The position numbers and the translations under genes are program-made. From Pseudomonas brassicacearum (GTDB lineage: Bacteria; Pseudomonadota; Gammaproteobacteria; Pseudomonadales; Pseudomonadaceae): DNA of 64,000 nt. Position 1 is the stretch's first letter. Every line of letters starts with the position of its first letter. Location of the stretch: contig NZ_CP045701.2 in assembly GCF_009601685.2 (NCBI RefSeq), forward strand, positions 5,332,001 through 5,396,000, in the 5' to 3' direction. Below, in pieces: positions 38,981 through 49,600 of the stretch. Below the pieces are notes generated by a model. It ran no database searches. It was not told where the DNA came from and saw only the letters and a program-made list of their open reading frames with translations.

Positions 38981-39844
38981 TCAGCGCTTGTCGCGGGGTT
39001 CTACCACCACCGTGCAAGTCATTCCCGCCGCCAGCAGCACCCCGTCGGGTACTTCGTCCAGATGAATGCGCACCGGCACCCGCTGGGCCAGGCGAACCCA
39101 GTTGAAGGTCGGGTTCACATCGGCGATCAGTTCGCGGCTTTCGGGGTTGTCCCGGTCGTAGATGCCACGGGAGATACTTTCCACATGCCCCTTGAGCATC
39201 TCACCGCTCATCAACTGCAACTGCGCTGAATCGCCGACCCGCACCTTGGGCAATTTGGTCTCTTCGAAGAAGCCATAGACCCAGAACGAATTCATGTCCA
39301 CCACGGCCATCTTCGCCTCGCCGATGCGGGCGTAGTCGCCACGGTGCACGTTGAGGTTGGTGACGTAGCCATCCACCGCCGCGCGGACTTCGGTGCGCGA
39401 CAGGTTCAGCTCCGCAGCTTCCAATTGGGCCTGGGCCTGCTGGTAATCGGCCAGGGCCGAGTCGGCGATGTTGCTGGCGTCGTCGCGGTTTTCCCGGGAG
39501 ATCACCAGGCTGTCCAGGTCGGCACGCCGATGGGCGTTGACCTTGCGCATCTCCCAAGTGGCCTTGCGCGACGCCACCAGGGAGCGGGCCTGCTTCACGG
39601 CGATGCGGTAATGCTCGGGGTCGATGCGCATCAGCAGGTCGCCCTTTGTCACCTGCTGATTGTCGCGCACCGGCACTTCGACCACCTCGCCGCTGACATC
39701 GGCGGCGACATTGATGATGTCGGCCCGTACCCGGCCATCACGGGTCCAGGGTGTGTTCATGTAATGGACCCACAGCGTGCGGCCGATCCACAGCGCCAGG
39801 GCCAGTACCAACAGCGTCGCCAGCAGGCTGAAAAACTTTTTCAT
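38981..39844 (-). CDS. HlyD/EmrA-family efflux adaptor (AaeA-like)
   Basis: A 287-residue periplasmic adaptor with one N-terminal helix (FFSLLATLLVLALALWIGRTLW), a lipoyl half-motif (RADIINVAADVSGEVVEVPV), a short coiled-coil hairpin and the closing barrel. It connects the FUSC inner-membrane protein to the outer-membrane channel. It is the last gene of the NodT-FUSC-DUF1656-HlyD cluster, 10 bp after the DUF1656 gene. Related AaeAB pumps export aromatic acids; the substrate here is unknown. Confidence 0.88.
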   Translation of the reverse strand: MKKFFSLLATLLVLALALWIGRTLWVHYMNTPWTRDGRVRADIINVAADVSGEVVEVPVRDNQQVTKGDLLMRIDPEHYRIAVKQARSLVASRKATWEMRKVNAHRRADLDSLVISRENRDDASNIADSALADYQQAQAQLEAAELNLSRTEVRAAVDGYVTNLNVHRGDYARIGEAKMAVVDMNSFWVYGFFEETKLPKVRVGDSAQLQLMSGEMLKGHVESISRGIYDRDNPESRELIADVNPTFNWVRLAQRVPVRIHLDEVPDGVLLAAGMTCTVVVEPRDKR

Positions 39845-39854
39845 TGCATCGATC

Positions 39855-40055
39855 TCAACGGTAGACCGTCAGCGCCAGCGCGCCGAACAGACAGGTAAAC
39901 AGACTCAGGCGCAGCAACGCCGGGTGCCAGAAGAAGCGGTACAGGTCCAGCCCCGACAGGAAGCGGTCCAAGGCCCAGGCCAGGCCGGCGGCGATGAAAA
40001 ACATCAAGGTCATGGTGGGCATGTACACACCATGGAAAGCGATCTCACGGGGCAT
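39855..40055 (-). CDS. DUF1656 (AaeX-like) small membrane protein
   Basis: A 66-residue protein with two hydrophobic helices (MTLMFFIAAGLAWALDRFL and LSLFTCLFGALALTVY) and the conserved start MPREIAFHGVYMPT. It always accompanies FUSC/HlyD pumps, and its role is not known. The start at 40055 overlaps the FUSC stop by 11 bp and has AGGA 8 bases upstream. Confidence 0.88.
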   Translation of the reverse strand: MPREIAFHGVYMPTMTLMFFIAAGLAWALDRFLSGLDLYRFFWHPALLRLSLFTCLFGALALTVYR

Positions 40056-42246
40056 GTTCAGGTTCCTGGGGGAGCGGTGTGGCATGCGACATGGCATAGC
40101 CGGCCAATGGCGATTGCGGGTCCAGCAACGAGGTACGGATGAAATGCAGGTAGCTTTTCACCCGGCGCAGCGCCGAGGTATCGAAATGCGGGGCGAAGGG
40201 TTCGTCGGTGGCCTGCACGCGGCTGATGGCGTGGTCCACCGCCACCAGGGCACGCTCCAGATTGCTCTGGCTCGGTTGGCGGAACAGCCGCACCAGCGCC
40301 CGCCCCATCACCCGAATCGCCTGGCGCCATGGCTGGCTTTGGGCATAAGCCGGATGCACCGGCAAAATCGCCTGTTCCTTGCGCAACTCGATAATCGCGT
40401 GGCCGACCTCCAGCACCACGAACATCCAGCGCAGCAAGCCCCGCTGCACCCGAGGCTGCCCCGCTGCCAGCCCGTAGGCCTGATGCAACAAGTCGCGGGT
40501 ACCACTTTCGAAGCTCGACGCCAGGCCCTTGAGCTTGCCGCTGATGGCAAACACCACTTGCTCGCGCAAATCCTGTTCGAGCCGGCGCCACAACCAACGG
40601 CTGTTGGGCGGCAGGATGATCGCCCCGGCGGCGGCGCACACCAGCATGCCGAGAATCATCGCGATGTAATCGTTGATGAAAGCGTAGGGGTTGTAGACCG
40701 TCAGGTTGTCCGGCACCGAACCGGTGCTGAAAAAGATCAGCAGGCCCAGCCCGACCCCGGCGTATTTCGGTCGCGAGCTGAGGAACGAACCGAGCATGAT
40801 CACCGGCGCCAGCATCACGCAGAGCAAAGGGAAGCCGTCGATCAACGGGAAAATGAAGAACATCTCGACAAAGCCGATCAACGCCCCGAACAGCGTGCCG
40901 CAGGCCATCTGGAAAGCCATGCGCTTGGGGTTCGGCGTCGCGGCCGACAAGCCCACGGTGGCGGCGGCGATCATCGTCATGGTCGCGCCGCTCGGCCAGG
41001 CCGTGGCGACCCAATAACTGCCCAGCACCAACAGGATGAAGGCGGCACGAACACCCGATGCCGTGGCGGCCAGCCAGTTGGTCTGCGGCACGAACGGTTC
41101 GTCCCAGCGTTCACGTTCGTGGCGATGATCGGCCAGGGAGGCGTGGGTCAGGGCATAGCCGTGCAAGTCGTCGACGAAGCGATAAAGCAGCTCGTAGGCG
41201 GTATGGAAATCCAGTTGCTGCCCATCGCTGGGCGCCGTTTCCTGGAACAACGCCCGCAGCCGTCGCACCTGGGCTGGCAGCTCGGCCTTGTACTCGGCCA
41301 GCGCCGTCACCAGACGGGCCGCATCGGCGTCAGTCAGGGCGCGACCGCTGAAACCGTCCAGCAGTTCGGCCAACGTTTGCAAACCCGGCTTGATGGCATT
41401 GACCACGTGATCCGCCGCACTGCTGCGCAAGCGCTCCAGCAATTGGTGCAAAGCGTTGAAGCGGGTGGTGATGCCCATGAATTCGCTGTTCAAGCGACTG
41501 AGCCGGCCGTTGCGCCGACGCATGTGCGGGTCTTCGAACACGGTCACGCTGCGCAGGCTTTCCAGGCCCACCGCCTCGGCAATGAAGCCCACGTTGCGCG
41601 CTTCGAAGGTCTCCCGCTTGCTGCGCCCACGCAGGCCATCGGTGACAAACAGGGCAAAAACCCCGAAGCGTTGGTACAAGGCATTGCGCATGGCGGCACT
41701 GGCGGTTTGCGGCAGGATCGCGGCGCTGACCAGGGTGGAGCAGAGAATCCCCAGGGAAATCTCCAGCACCCGCCAGACCGCCGCCATGAACGCGCCTTCC
41801 GGATGGGCCAGGGCCGGCAGGCCGATCATCGCCGCGGTGTAGCCGGCCAGCACAAAACCATAGGCCCGGAAGTTGCGATAACGCGCCGCGCCTGCCGAAC
41901 AAAGGCCAACCCAGACCGCCAGGCAAGCGAGGAACGGCTCGGTGTTCTGGGCAAACAAGGCGATCAGCGCCACCATCACCGCCGAGCCGGCCAGGGTGCC
42001 GAGGAAGCGGTAGAAGCTCTTGGCGAACACCTGGCCGCTCTGGGGCTGCATGACGATGAACACGGTGATCATGGCCGTGCGCGGTTGCGGCAACTCCAGG
42101 CGCATCGCCAGCCACAAGGTCAGGAACGCGGCAAACAGGACCTTGAAAATATAGACCCAGGTCACCCCGTCGCTGCGGGCCCAGTCGAAGAAACCACGGC
42201 GCCATTCCAGGCGGTAGAGCCAGCGGGCAGGAGCGAAAAAAGACAT
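40045..42246 (-). CDS. FUSC-family inner-membrane efflux transporter
   Basis: A 733-residue protein with two blocks of about five helices each (first in residues 20-160, second near 360-510) separated by cytoplasmic regions, the FUSC/AaeB architecture. It probably exports aromatic acids or similar compounds together with the adaptor and NodT channel. The start at 42246 (MSFFAPARWLYRLEW) avoids overlap with the upstream gene. An ATG at 42267 would add seven residues and overlap it. Neither has a clear ribosome site. Confidence 0.88.
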   Translation of the reverse strand: MSFFAPARWLYRLEWRRGFFDWARSDGVTWVYIFKVLFAAFLTLWLAMRLELPQPRTAMITVFIVMQPQSGQVFAKSFYRFLGTLAGSAVMVALIALFAQNTEPFLACLAVWVGLCSAGAARYRNFRAYGFVLAGYTAAMIGLPALAHPEGAFMAAVWRVLEISLGILCSTLVSAAILPQTASAAMRNALYQRFGVFALFVTDGLRGRSKRETFEARNVGFIAEAVGLESLRSVTVFEDPHMRRRNGRLSRLNSEFMGITTRFNALHQLLERLRSSAADHVVNAIKPGLQTLAELLDGFSGRALTDADAARLVTALAEYKAELPAQVRRLRALFQETAPSDGQQLDFHTAYELLYRFVDDLHGYALTHASLADHRHERERWDEPFVPQTNWLAATASGVRAAFILLVLGSYWVATAWPSGATMTMIAAATVGLSAATPNPKRMAFQMACGTLFGALIGFVEMFFIFPLIDGFPLLCVMLAPVIMLGSFLSSRPKYAGVGLGLLIFFSTGSVPDNLTVYNPYAFINDYIAMILGMLVCAAAGAIILPPNSRWLWRRLEQDLREQVVFAISGKLKGLASSFESGTRDLLHQAYGLAAGQPRVQRGLLRWMFVVLEVGHAIIELRKEQAILPVHPAYAQSQPWRQAIRVMGRALVRLFRQPSQSNLERALVAVDHAISRVQATDEPFAPHFDTSALRRVKSYLHFIRTSLLDPQSPLAGYAMSHATPLPQEPEHAP

Positions 42247-42256
42247 CACAACAGAA

Positions 42257-43729
42257 CTACTCAGCATGGCTTAAGTCAGGGGAGTCGTTGCCGGCTTCCA
42301 ATCCACCGCCCAGCGCCGTCACCAAATCGGCATGGGCACTCAAGCGGGCAGCCTGCACTTGCTGTTGCACCTGTTGCTGCTTGAACAACAGGCTTTGGGC
42401 GTTGAGCACGTTGAGGTAGTCGGTAAGCCCGCGCTGGAACGCCACCATCGCGATGTCGTAGGTGCGCTGGGCAGCGGCCACCGATTCGGCGGCGAAGGCC
42501 TGCTGCTTGTCCATGGATTGGCGGCGGATCAATTGATCGGAAATCCCCTTGAGGGCGTTCACCAGTGTCTGGTTGTAGTGCGCCACGGCGATGTCATATC
42601 CGGCCGCCGCCTCACCCAATTGCGAACGCAAGCGCCCGCCGTCGAAGATCGGCAACGTGATCGCCGGCCCGACGTTGTAGGTGAGCTTCTTGCCCGTCAA
42701 AAACTCCAGCGCCCCACCGCCGGTGGCCATGTAGCCGAGGCTACCCACCAGGTCGACGTTGGGATAAAAACCGGCCCGGGCCACATCGATGCCCCGGGCC
42801 TGGGCCGCCACTTGCCAACGCCCGGCCACCACATCCGGACGCTGGCCGAGCAGTTCGGCGGGCAAGACCGACGGCAGCTTCAAGGGTGCACCGAGGGCCA
42901 GGGTCGGGCGTTGCAATTGCGCACCCGCTCCCGGCCCCTTGCCCGCCAGCGCCGCCAACTGATTGCGGCTCAAGGCGATGGCTTCGTCCAGGGCGTCGAG
43001 TTGGCGATGGGTCTCGGGCAGTGGTGCCTGGGCCTGGCTGACTTCGAAATGGGTGCCGATGCCGCCGTCCAGGCGCTTCTGCGCAAGGTCGAGAATTTGC
43101 TCTTGTTGATGAAGGGTCGCGGCGACGATATCGCGCTGGGCGAAGTGCAGTGAAAACTGGATGTAGGCGCGCACGATGTTGCTTTGCAGTTCCAGTTGCG
43201 CCTGGCGCGCCTGCGCGACACTGGCATGGGCCAGGTCGACCGCCCGTTCGCTGGCATTGCGCTCGCGGCCCCACAGGTCCAGGGCGTAGCTCAAGCCCAA
43301 GGCGGCGTTGTTGTCCCAGGTCGTGGTGTCGGCCAGCTCGCCCGGGCCATAGAACTGATCGGTGGGCCAGCCATGACGCTTGAGGGTCGCCTGGCCATTG
43401 ATCTGCAGCGACTCGGCGGCCTCGGCAATGCCGGCCATGGCCTTGGCCTGGCGGACCCGCGCAGCGGCCATGGCCAGGCTCGGGCTGTCCTGCACGGCCA
43501 GGTCGATCCAGCGGTCCAACTGCCGATCGCCATAGGCTTGCCACCACTGGCGGGTGGGCCAGTGGGCATCGCGAGCCGCCTCGCGGATGGCGGCATCGGT
43601 CGCCAGTTGGTTGGCTGGCAGTACCTGGCTTTGCGGCCCAATCCCTCCTGTCCCGATGCAACCGCTGATGGTTAATGTCAGGACCCAAACACTGAGAGTC
43701 TTCAGCTCTCTGCTGATGCAACGCGGCAC
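42257..43729 (-). CDS. NodT-family outer-membrane efflux lipoprotein
   Basis: A 490-residue TolC-like channel protein. It is a lipoprotein (LTLTISGC lipobox, Cys about 24) and has the duplicated helical hairpins of the family (ARDAHWPTRQWWQAYGDRQLDRWI, NVDLVGSLGYMATGG, PIFDGGRLRSQL). It starts with GTG at 43729 after an AGGA. It is the first gene of the efflux cluster and so lies next to the divergent LysR gene. Confidence 0.9.
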   Translation of the reverse strand: MPRCISRELKTLSVWVLTLTISGCIGTGGIGPQSQVLPANQLATDAAIREAARDAHWPTRQWWQAYGDRQLDRWIDLAVQDSPSLAMAAARVRQAKAMAGIAEAAESLQINGQATLKRHGWPTDQFYGPGELADTTTWDNNAALGLSYALDLWGRERNASERAVDLAHASVAQARQAQLELQSNIVRAYIQFSLHFAQRDIVAATLHQQEQILDLAQKRLDGGIGTHFEVSQAQAPLPETHRQLDALDEAIALSRNQLAALAGKGPGAGAQLQRPTLALGAPLKLPSVLPAELLGQRPDVVAGRWQVAAQARGIDVARAGFYPNVDLVGSLGYMATGGGALEFLTGKKLTYNVGPAITLPIFDGGRLRSQLGEAAAGYDIAVAHYNQTLVNALKGISDQLIRRQSMDKQQAFAAESVAAAQRTYDIAMVAFQRGLTDYLNVLNAQSLLFKQQQVQQQVQAARLSAHADLVTALGGGLEAGNDSPDLSHAE

Positions 43730-43764
43730 TTGCGCAAAATTCCTAGGAGAGAAAGTCGGGGGAG

Positions 43765-43857
43765 CTGTGGGAGCGGGCTTGCTCGCGAAAGCGGTGTGTC
43801 TGTCACCGATGATGTTGGATGTCAGTTCGCCTTCGCGAGCAAGCCCGCTCCCACAGG
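43765..43857. repeat. REP pair between the efflux cluster and the LysR gene
   Basis: Inverted copies at 43765-43790 and 43831-43857, with the GCGGGC variant. They occupy the first part of the 309-bp divergent region. The remainder (43858-44038) probably holds both promoters; I see GTTAC-C-GTTAAC near 43950 but no certain LysR box. Confidence 0.85.
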
Positions 43858-44038
43858 ATCAGCGCCGCACAGTTAGGCGATCTGCGCCACAGTGTCGGCA
43901 ATTCTAGGCATCGCCCTGCCCGGCGATAAGCCGACCTTTCTGTGAATCTTTGTTACCGTTAACGCGATAATCCATTAGTCGGGTCCCGCAGCTCTGTAAC
44001 TTCGTGTCACAATTTGCCACCTCCCAAGAGAGCCCTCC

Positions 44039-45007
44039 ATGGACACCCTGCAAAACATGCGCGCGTTCAGTTGTGTTGCCGAAGCGGGCAGTTTCACCGC
44101 CGCCGCCGCACAACTGGACACCACGACGGCCAACGTCTCGCGTGCGGTTTCCAACCTGGAAGCCCATCTGCAAACCCGCCTGCTCAACCGCACCACTCGC
44201 CGCATTGCCCTGACCGAGGCGGGTAAACGCTACTTGTTGCGTTGCGAGCAGATCCTGGCTTATGTCGAAGAAGCGGAAGCCGAGGCCAGCGACGCCCATG
44301 CGCGACCGGCCGGGCAGTTGAAGGTCCATACGATGACCGGCATCGGCCAGCATTTCGTGATCGACGCCATCGCCCGTTACCGCAAGACGCATCCGGATGT
44401 GACCTTCGACCTGACCCTGGCCAACCGGGTGCCGGACATCCTGGACGAGGGCTACGACGTCTCCATCGTGCTCGCCAGCGAGTTGCCGGACTCGGGCTTC
44501 GTCTCCCAGCGCCTGGGCATCACCTACAGCATCGTCTGCGCGTCGCCCGCCTACGTGAAAGCCAGCGGCTGCCCACAAAAACCCGGCGACCTGCTCAACC
44601 ACGCCTGCCTGCGCCTGGTCAGCCCGGTCATTCCGCTGGAAAAATGGGTGTTCGACGGCCCGGAAGGCCAGGAGATGGTCACCATCAACAGCTCACCGTT
44701 CCTGGTGAATTCCGCCGATGCGATGAAAACCGCGATCACCAGCGGCATGGGGGTGGGAGTATTGCCCGTGTACGCGGCCATCGAAGGCTTGCGCAACGGT
44801 ACGTTGGTGCGGGTCATGCCCAGCTACCGCTCCCAGGAACTCAACCTCTATGCCATCTACCCATCGCGCCAATACCTGGATGCGAAGATCAAGACCTGGG
44901 TCGAGTACCTGCGAGGCTCGTTGCCGGAAATCCTCGCGGCGCACCAGTCTGAGCTGGCGGCTTACGAATTGAGTGGAAGCCTGGCAGGCGCACGGGTCGC
45001 GAACTGA
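44039..45007 (+). CDS. LysR-family transcriptional regulator, divergent to the efflux cluster
   Basis: A 322-residue regulator. The N-terminal winged helix is MRAFSCVAEAGSFTAAAAQLDTTTANVSRAVSNLEAHLQTRLLNRTTRR, and the effector domain follows from about residue 92. It belongs to the CrgA/AaeR-like group by its N-terminus. Divergent placement to the NodT-FUSC-HlyD genes makes it their likely activator, responding to a pump substrate. Start at 44039 with AGAGAG upstream. Confidence 0.88.
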   Translation: MDTLQNMRAFSCVAEAGSFTAAAAQLDTTTANVSRAVSNLEAHLQTRLLNRTTRRIALTEAGKRYLLRCEQILAYVEEAEAEASDAHARPAGQLKVHTMTGIGQHFVIDAIARYRKTHPDVTFDLTLANRVPDILDEGYDVSIVLASELPDSGFVSQRLGITYSIVCASPAYVKASGCPQKPGDLLNHACLRLVSPVIPLEKWVFDGPEGQEMVTINSSPFLVNSADAMKTAITSGMGVGVLPVYAAIEGLRNGTLVRVMPSYRSQELNLYAIYPSRQYLDAKIKTWVEYLRGSLPEILAAHQSELAAYELSGSLAGARVAN

Positions 45008-45034
45008 AGTCGGCCCCGTGCGTGAAGGATGATT

Positions 45035-45292
45035 TCAGCGCTTGCCCATCGAACGACGCGTGCCGGGAGGCGCGGCGCCCGGGGTCTTGGTATGGCCATT
45101 CTTCGCGCCGTTCTTGTACCACGGCTGCTGGCCGGCGCCCTTGGCCGCAGCCAGTTCACCGGGTTTGAACGGGAATTTGAAGGCAGGGATCGCCGCTTTG
45201 GCGTCCTCGGCGCTGGAAACATTGCTGTCGGACAAATCGGCCTGTTCGCCGCCGGGGAGTTCATCCGCAGGCGAAGGTGTCGGGGAAGTCAT
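45035..45292 (-). CDS. Small hydrophilic protein of unknown function
   Basis: An 85-residue protein with an acidic, serine- and proline-rich N-terminal half and a basic C-terminus (KPGELAAAKGAGQQPWYKN and PGTRRSMGKR). There is no signal or membrane segment. I recall similar proteins, with the same ending, as a conserved unknown in Pseudomonas, but cannot confirm it here. The start at 45292 has a GGAG 8 bases upstream. The charged tail suggests nucleic-acid contact; that is only a guess. Confidence 0.65.
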   Translation of the reverse strand: MTSPTPSPADELPGGEQADLSDSNVSSAEDAKAAIPAFKFPFKPGELAAAKGAGQQPWYKNGAKNGHTKTPGAAPPGTRRSMGKR

Positions 45293-45428
45293 GTAAGGCT
45301 CCGGGTCATGCATGCAAGTCGGGCCCGAAGGGCGAGCCGCGAAAGGCGGCAGTATACCTGCCCGATATCACAGCGCGCAGGGCAGTTTCATCCAGCACAA
45401 CCATTCATCCGACGACAAGCCGGGACAA

Positions 45429-45448
45429 AACTGACAAGCCTGTCAGTT
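45429..45448. promoter_or_regulatory. CusR/CopR-like box before the RND efflux operon
   Basis: AACTGACA-N4-TGTCAGTT is a perfect palindrome. Its core TGACA-N4-TGTCA is that of the CusR and CopR boxes bound by metal-type OmpR-family regulators. A TATATAAG at 45480-45487 could be the -10 box, placing the palindrome where an activator would bind. The regulator gene at 49.8 kb lies downstream in the same gene row. Confidence 0.6.
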
Positions 45449-45528
45449 AGCCGTCACCTTCCTGACCGGCTCGCAACGCTATATAAGAAAGCTCCAACTC
45501 CTGCGTCCAGAACCGGCCCTTCATATCC

Positions 45529-46686
45529 ATGCGCACCCAGAAGAAAACTGTCCTGCTCGTCGTGCCGTTGGTGGCCCTGGCGGCCCTCGTCCTCTGGTTT
45601 GCGCTCAAGCCCGTGACCGCCAGGCCCAGCGCTCCCCCCGCCGTTCCGGTACGGTCCGTCAGCGTGGTGCAAAAGGACGTACCGCGCTTTGCCAGCGGCA
45701 TCGGCACGGTCCTGTCGCTGCACAGCGTGGTCATCCGGCCGCAGATCGACGGCATCCTCACCCGGCTGCTGGTCAAGGAAGGACAACGGGTCAAGAAGGG
45801 TGACCTGCTGGCGACCATCGACGACCGTTCGATCCGCGCCAGCCTCGACCAGGCCAGGGCCCAGCTCGGCGAGAGCCAGGCCCAACTGGCGGTGGCCCAG
45901 ATCAATCTCAAGCGCTACAAATTGCTGAGCGTCGATGATGGCGTCTCGAAGCAGACCTACGACCAGCAACAGGCGCTGGTCAACCAGCTCAAGGCCACCG
46001 CCCAGGGCAATCAGGCGGCCATCGATTCGGCGCAGGTGCAACTGTCCTACACCCAGATCCGCTCCCCGGTGAGCGGTCGCGTCGGCATTCGCAACGTGGA
46101 TGAAGGCAACTTCCTGCGCACCAGCGACACCGAAGGCCTGTTCTCGGTGACCCAGATCGACCCGATTGCCGTGGAATTCTCCCTGCCCCAGCAAATGCTG
46201 CCCACCTTGCAACGGTTGATCGCGGCGCCCGAGCAAGCCTTGGTCAAGGCCTATATCGGCGCCGATGGCGCCACCGGGGAGCTGCTCGGCGAGGGGCGCC
46301 TGAGCCTCATCGACAACCAGATCAACGCCAACACCGGGACCCTGCGGGCCAAGGCTGAATTCAACAATGCCGCGCAACGGCTGTGGCCCGGGCAACTGGT
46401 GACGCTGAAGATCCAGACCGCCCTCGACAAGGACGCCCTGGTGGTGCCTCCCACCGTGGTCCAGCGCGGGCTGGAGCAACATTTCGTGTACCGGATCAAG
46501 GGCGACAAGGTCGAAAGCGTGCCGGTGGTCATGGTTTACCAGGACAGCGACATGCACATCATCAAAGGGGTGAACGCTGGCGATCAACTGGTGAGCGACG
46601 GTCAGTCGCGGCTCAAGCCAGGCAGCCACATCCAGGTGCTCAGTGATCCGCCCGCCCTGGCCAAGACTTCGGCGCCGCAACCATGA
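45529..46686 (+). CDS. RND efflux periplasmic adaptor (MdtA/AcrA family)
   Basis: A 385-residue membrane-fusion protein. The N-terminal helix is TVLLVVPLVALAALVLWFAL. It has the lipoyl halves RPQIDGILTRLLVKEGQRVKKGDLLATID and SYTQIRSPVSGRVGIRNVDEGNFL around a coiled-coil hairpin rich in Gln and Ala, and the barrel and proximal domain follow. It bridges the permease and an outer-membrane channel. The stop overlaps the permease start by 4 bp. No clear ribosome site precedes the ATG. Confidence 0.9.
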   Translation: MRTQKKTVLLVVPLVALAALVLWFALKPVTARPSAPPAVPVRSVSVVQKDVPRFASGIGTVLSLHSVVIRPQIDGILTRLLVKEGQRVKKGDLLATIDDRSIRASLDQARAQLGESQAQLAVAQINLKRYKLLSVDDGVSKQTYDQQQALVNQLKATAQGNQAAIDSAQVQLSYTQIRSPVSGRVGIRNVDEGNFLRTSDTEGLFSVTQIDPIAVEFSLPQQMLPTLQRLIAAPEQALVKAYIGADGATGELLGEGRLSLIDNQINANTGTLRAKAEFNNAAQRLWPGQLVTLKIQTALDKDALVVPPTVVQRGLEQHFVYRIKGDKVESVPVVMVYQDSDMHIIKGVNAGDQLVSDGQSRLKPGSHIQVLSDPPALAKTSAPQP

Positions 46687-49600
46687 AGGGCCGCGGCTCG
46701 GTTTCAGCGTGGTGCATCGACCACCCCATCGCCACGGTGCTGCTGACATTTGCCCTGGTACTGCTGGGCGTGATCGCGTTTCCTCGCCTGCCCGTCGCGC
46801 CGTTGCCACAGGCGGAATTCCCGACCATCCAGGTTAACGCGCAGTTGCCTGGGGCCAGTCCCGAAACCATGGCGTCGTCGGTCGCGACACCGCTGGAAGT
46901 GCAATTCAGTGCCATTCCCGGCATCACCCAGATGACCTCCAGCAGCGCCCTGGGCTCGACCAACCTGATCTTGCAATTCAGCCTCGATAAAAGCATCGAC
47001 ACCGCCGCCCAGGAAGTGCAGGCGGCGATCAACACCGCCGCCGGCAAACTGCCCAACGACATGCCGAACCTGCCGACCTGGCGCAAGGTCAACCCTGCCG
47101 ACAGCCCGGTGCTGATCCTCAGCGTCAGCTCCTCCCTGATGCCCGGCACCGAGCTGAGCGACTACGTCGAAACGCTACTCTCGCGTCAGATCAGCCAGAT
47201 CGATGGCGTAGGACAAATCTACATTACCGGCCAGCAGCGTCCGGCGATCCGGGTCCAGGCCTCGGCTGACCGACTCGCCGCCATCGGCCTGACCCTGGCA
47301 GACATCCGCCTGGCGCTCCAGCAGGCCAGCCTCAACCTGGCCAAGGGCGCCCTGTACGGCGATTCGAGCATTTCCACCCTGTCCACCAACGACCAGTTGT
47401 TCCAGCCTGAGGAGTACGGTGAACTGATCGTGTCCTACAAGGACGGGGCACCGGTTCACCTCAAGGACATCGCCAAGGTCGTCAACGGCTCGGAAAACGC
47501 CTACGTGCAGGCCTGGTCCGACAACGAGCCGGGGGTCAACCTGGTGATCTTCCGGCAACCGGGGGCGAACATCGTCGAGACCGTCGATCGCATCCAGGCG
47601 GCCCTGCCCACCCTGCAAGCCATGTTGCCCGCCGCCGTGCAGGTCAAGGTCCTGATCGACCGCACCCAGACCATCCGCGCCTCGTTGCATGAAGTGGAGA
47701 TCACCTTGCTGATCGCGGTGCTGCTGGTGGTCGCGGTAATGGCGCTGTTCCTGCGCCAGCTTTCGGCGACCCTGATTGTCTCGGCGGTGCTGGGGGTATC
47801 GCTGACCGCCAGTTTCGCCCTGATGTACGTGATGGGTTTCAGCCTGAACAACCTGACCCTGGTGGCGATCGTCATCTCGGTGGGGTTCGTGGTGGACGAT
47901 GCGATCGTGGTGGTGGAGAACATCCACCGGCATCTGGAAGCCGGCGAAGGCATGCGTGAAGCGGCGATCAAGGGTTCCGGCGAAATCGGCTTCACCGTGG
48001 TCTCCATCAGCTTCTCGCTGGTGGCGGCGTTCATTCCGTTGCTGTTCATGGGCGGCGTGGTCGGGCGTCTGTTCAAGGAATTTGCCCTGACCGCCACCTC
48101 GACCATCCTGATTTCAGTGGTGGTGTCGCTCACGTTGGCGCCGACCCTGGCCGCGCTGTTCATGCGCGCCCCGGTGCATCATGCCCACAGCAAGAGGGGG
48201 TTCGGCGAGCGTCTGCTGGGCCGGTACGAGCGCGGCCTGCGTCGGGCCCTGACCCATCAGAAACTGATGATCGGCGTGTTCGGCCTGACCCTGGCCCTGG
48301 CGGTGGTGGGCTACGTGTTCATTCCCAAGGGATTTTTCCCGGTACAGGACACCGGCCTGGTACTGGGCACCAGCGAAGCCGCCGCCGACGTGTCGTTCCC
48401 GGACATGGTCGCCAAGCACAAGGCCCTGGCCGAAATCGTCGCCGCCGACCCGGCAGTGCAGACCTTCTCCCACTCCGTCGGCGTCTCGGGCAACAACCAG
48501 ACCATCGCCAACGGCCGCTTCTGGATCGCCCTCAAGCCCCGGGGCGAGCGTGACGTGTCGGCCAGCGGCTTCATCGACCGGATCCGCCCGCAATTGCTGA
48601 AGATCCCTGGCGTGGTGCTGTACCTCAGGGCCGGGCAGGACATCAACCTCAGCTCCGGCCCCAGTCGCGCCCAATATCAATACGTGCTCAAGAGCAACGA
48701 CGGGCCGAGCCTCAACGCCTGGACGCAAAAACTCACCGACAAGCTGCGTGGCAACCCGGCGTTCCGTGACATCTCCAACGACTTGCAACTGGGCGGCAGC
48801 ATCACCCACATCAACATCGACCGCAGTGCGGCGGCGCGTTTCGGCCTCACCGTCACCGATGTCGACCAGGCCCTGTACGACGCCTTCGGCCAGCGGCAGA
48901 TCAATGAATTCCAGACCGAGACCAACCAGTACAACGTGATCCTGGAGCTCGACACCCAACAACGCGGCAAGGCCGAAAGCCTGGCGTACTTCTACCTGCG
49001 TTCGCCCCTGAGTGGGGAAATGGTGCCGCTATCTGCCCTGGCCCGCTTCGATGCGCCGAGCAACGGTCCATTGTCGATTGCCCACGATGGCATGTTCCCG
49101 GCCGCCAACCTGTCATTCAACCTGGCGCCCGGCGTGGCCCTGGGGGACGCGGTGCGCCTGCTCGACCAGGCGAAGAACGAAATCGGCATGCCCGCCGCCA
49201 TTACCGGCAATTTCCAGGGCGCGGCCCAAGCGTTCCAAAGCTCGCTGGCCAGCCAGCCGTGGCTGATCCTCGCCGCGCTGGTGGCCGTGTACATCATCCT
49301 CGGCGTGCTCTACGAGAGTTTCGTACACCCGTTGACGATCATCTCCACCCTGCCCTCGGCCGGCCTCGGCGCACTGATCATGCTCTGGCTGCTGGGCCAG
49401 GACTTTTCAATCATGGCGCTGATCGGGCTGGTGCTGCTGATCGGGATCGTCAAGAAGAACGGCATCCTGATGATCGACTTCGCCCTCGATGCCCAGCGCA
49501 ACCAAGGCATGGCACCCCAGGAGGCGATTTTCCAGGCGTGCCTGACACGTTTTCGGCCGATCATGATGACCACCCTGGCCGCCCTGCTCGGCGCCTTGCC

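Noticed and set aside
39994..42384. An open frame of 796 codons on the plus strand opposite the FUSC gene
   Set aside because: Its product is rich in His, Gln and Arg, typical of antisense translation, while the opposite strand encodes a clear membrane transporter.
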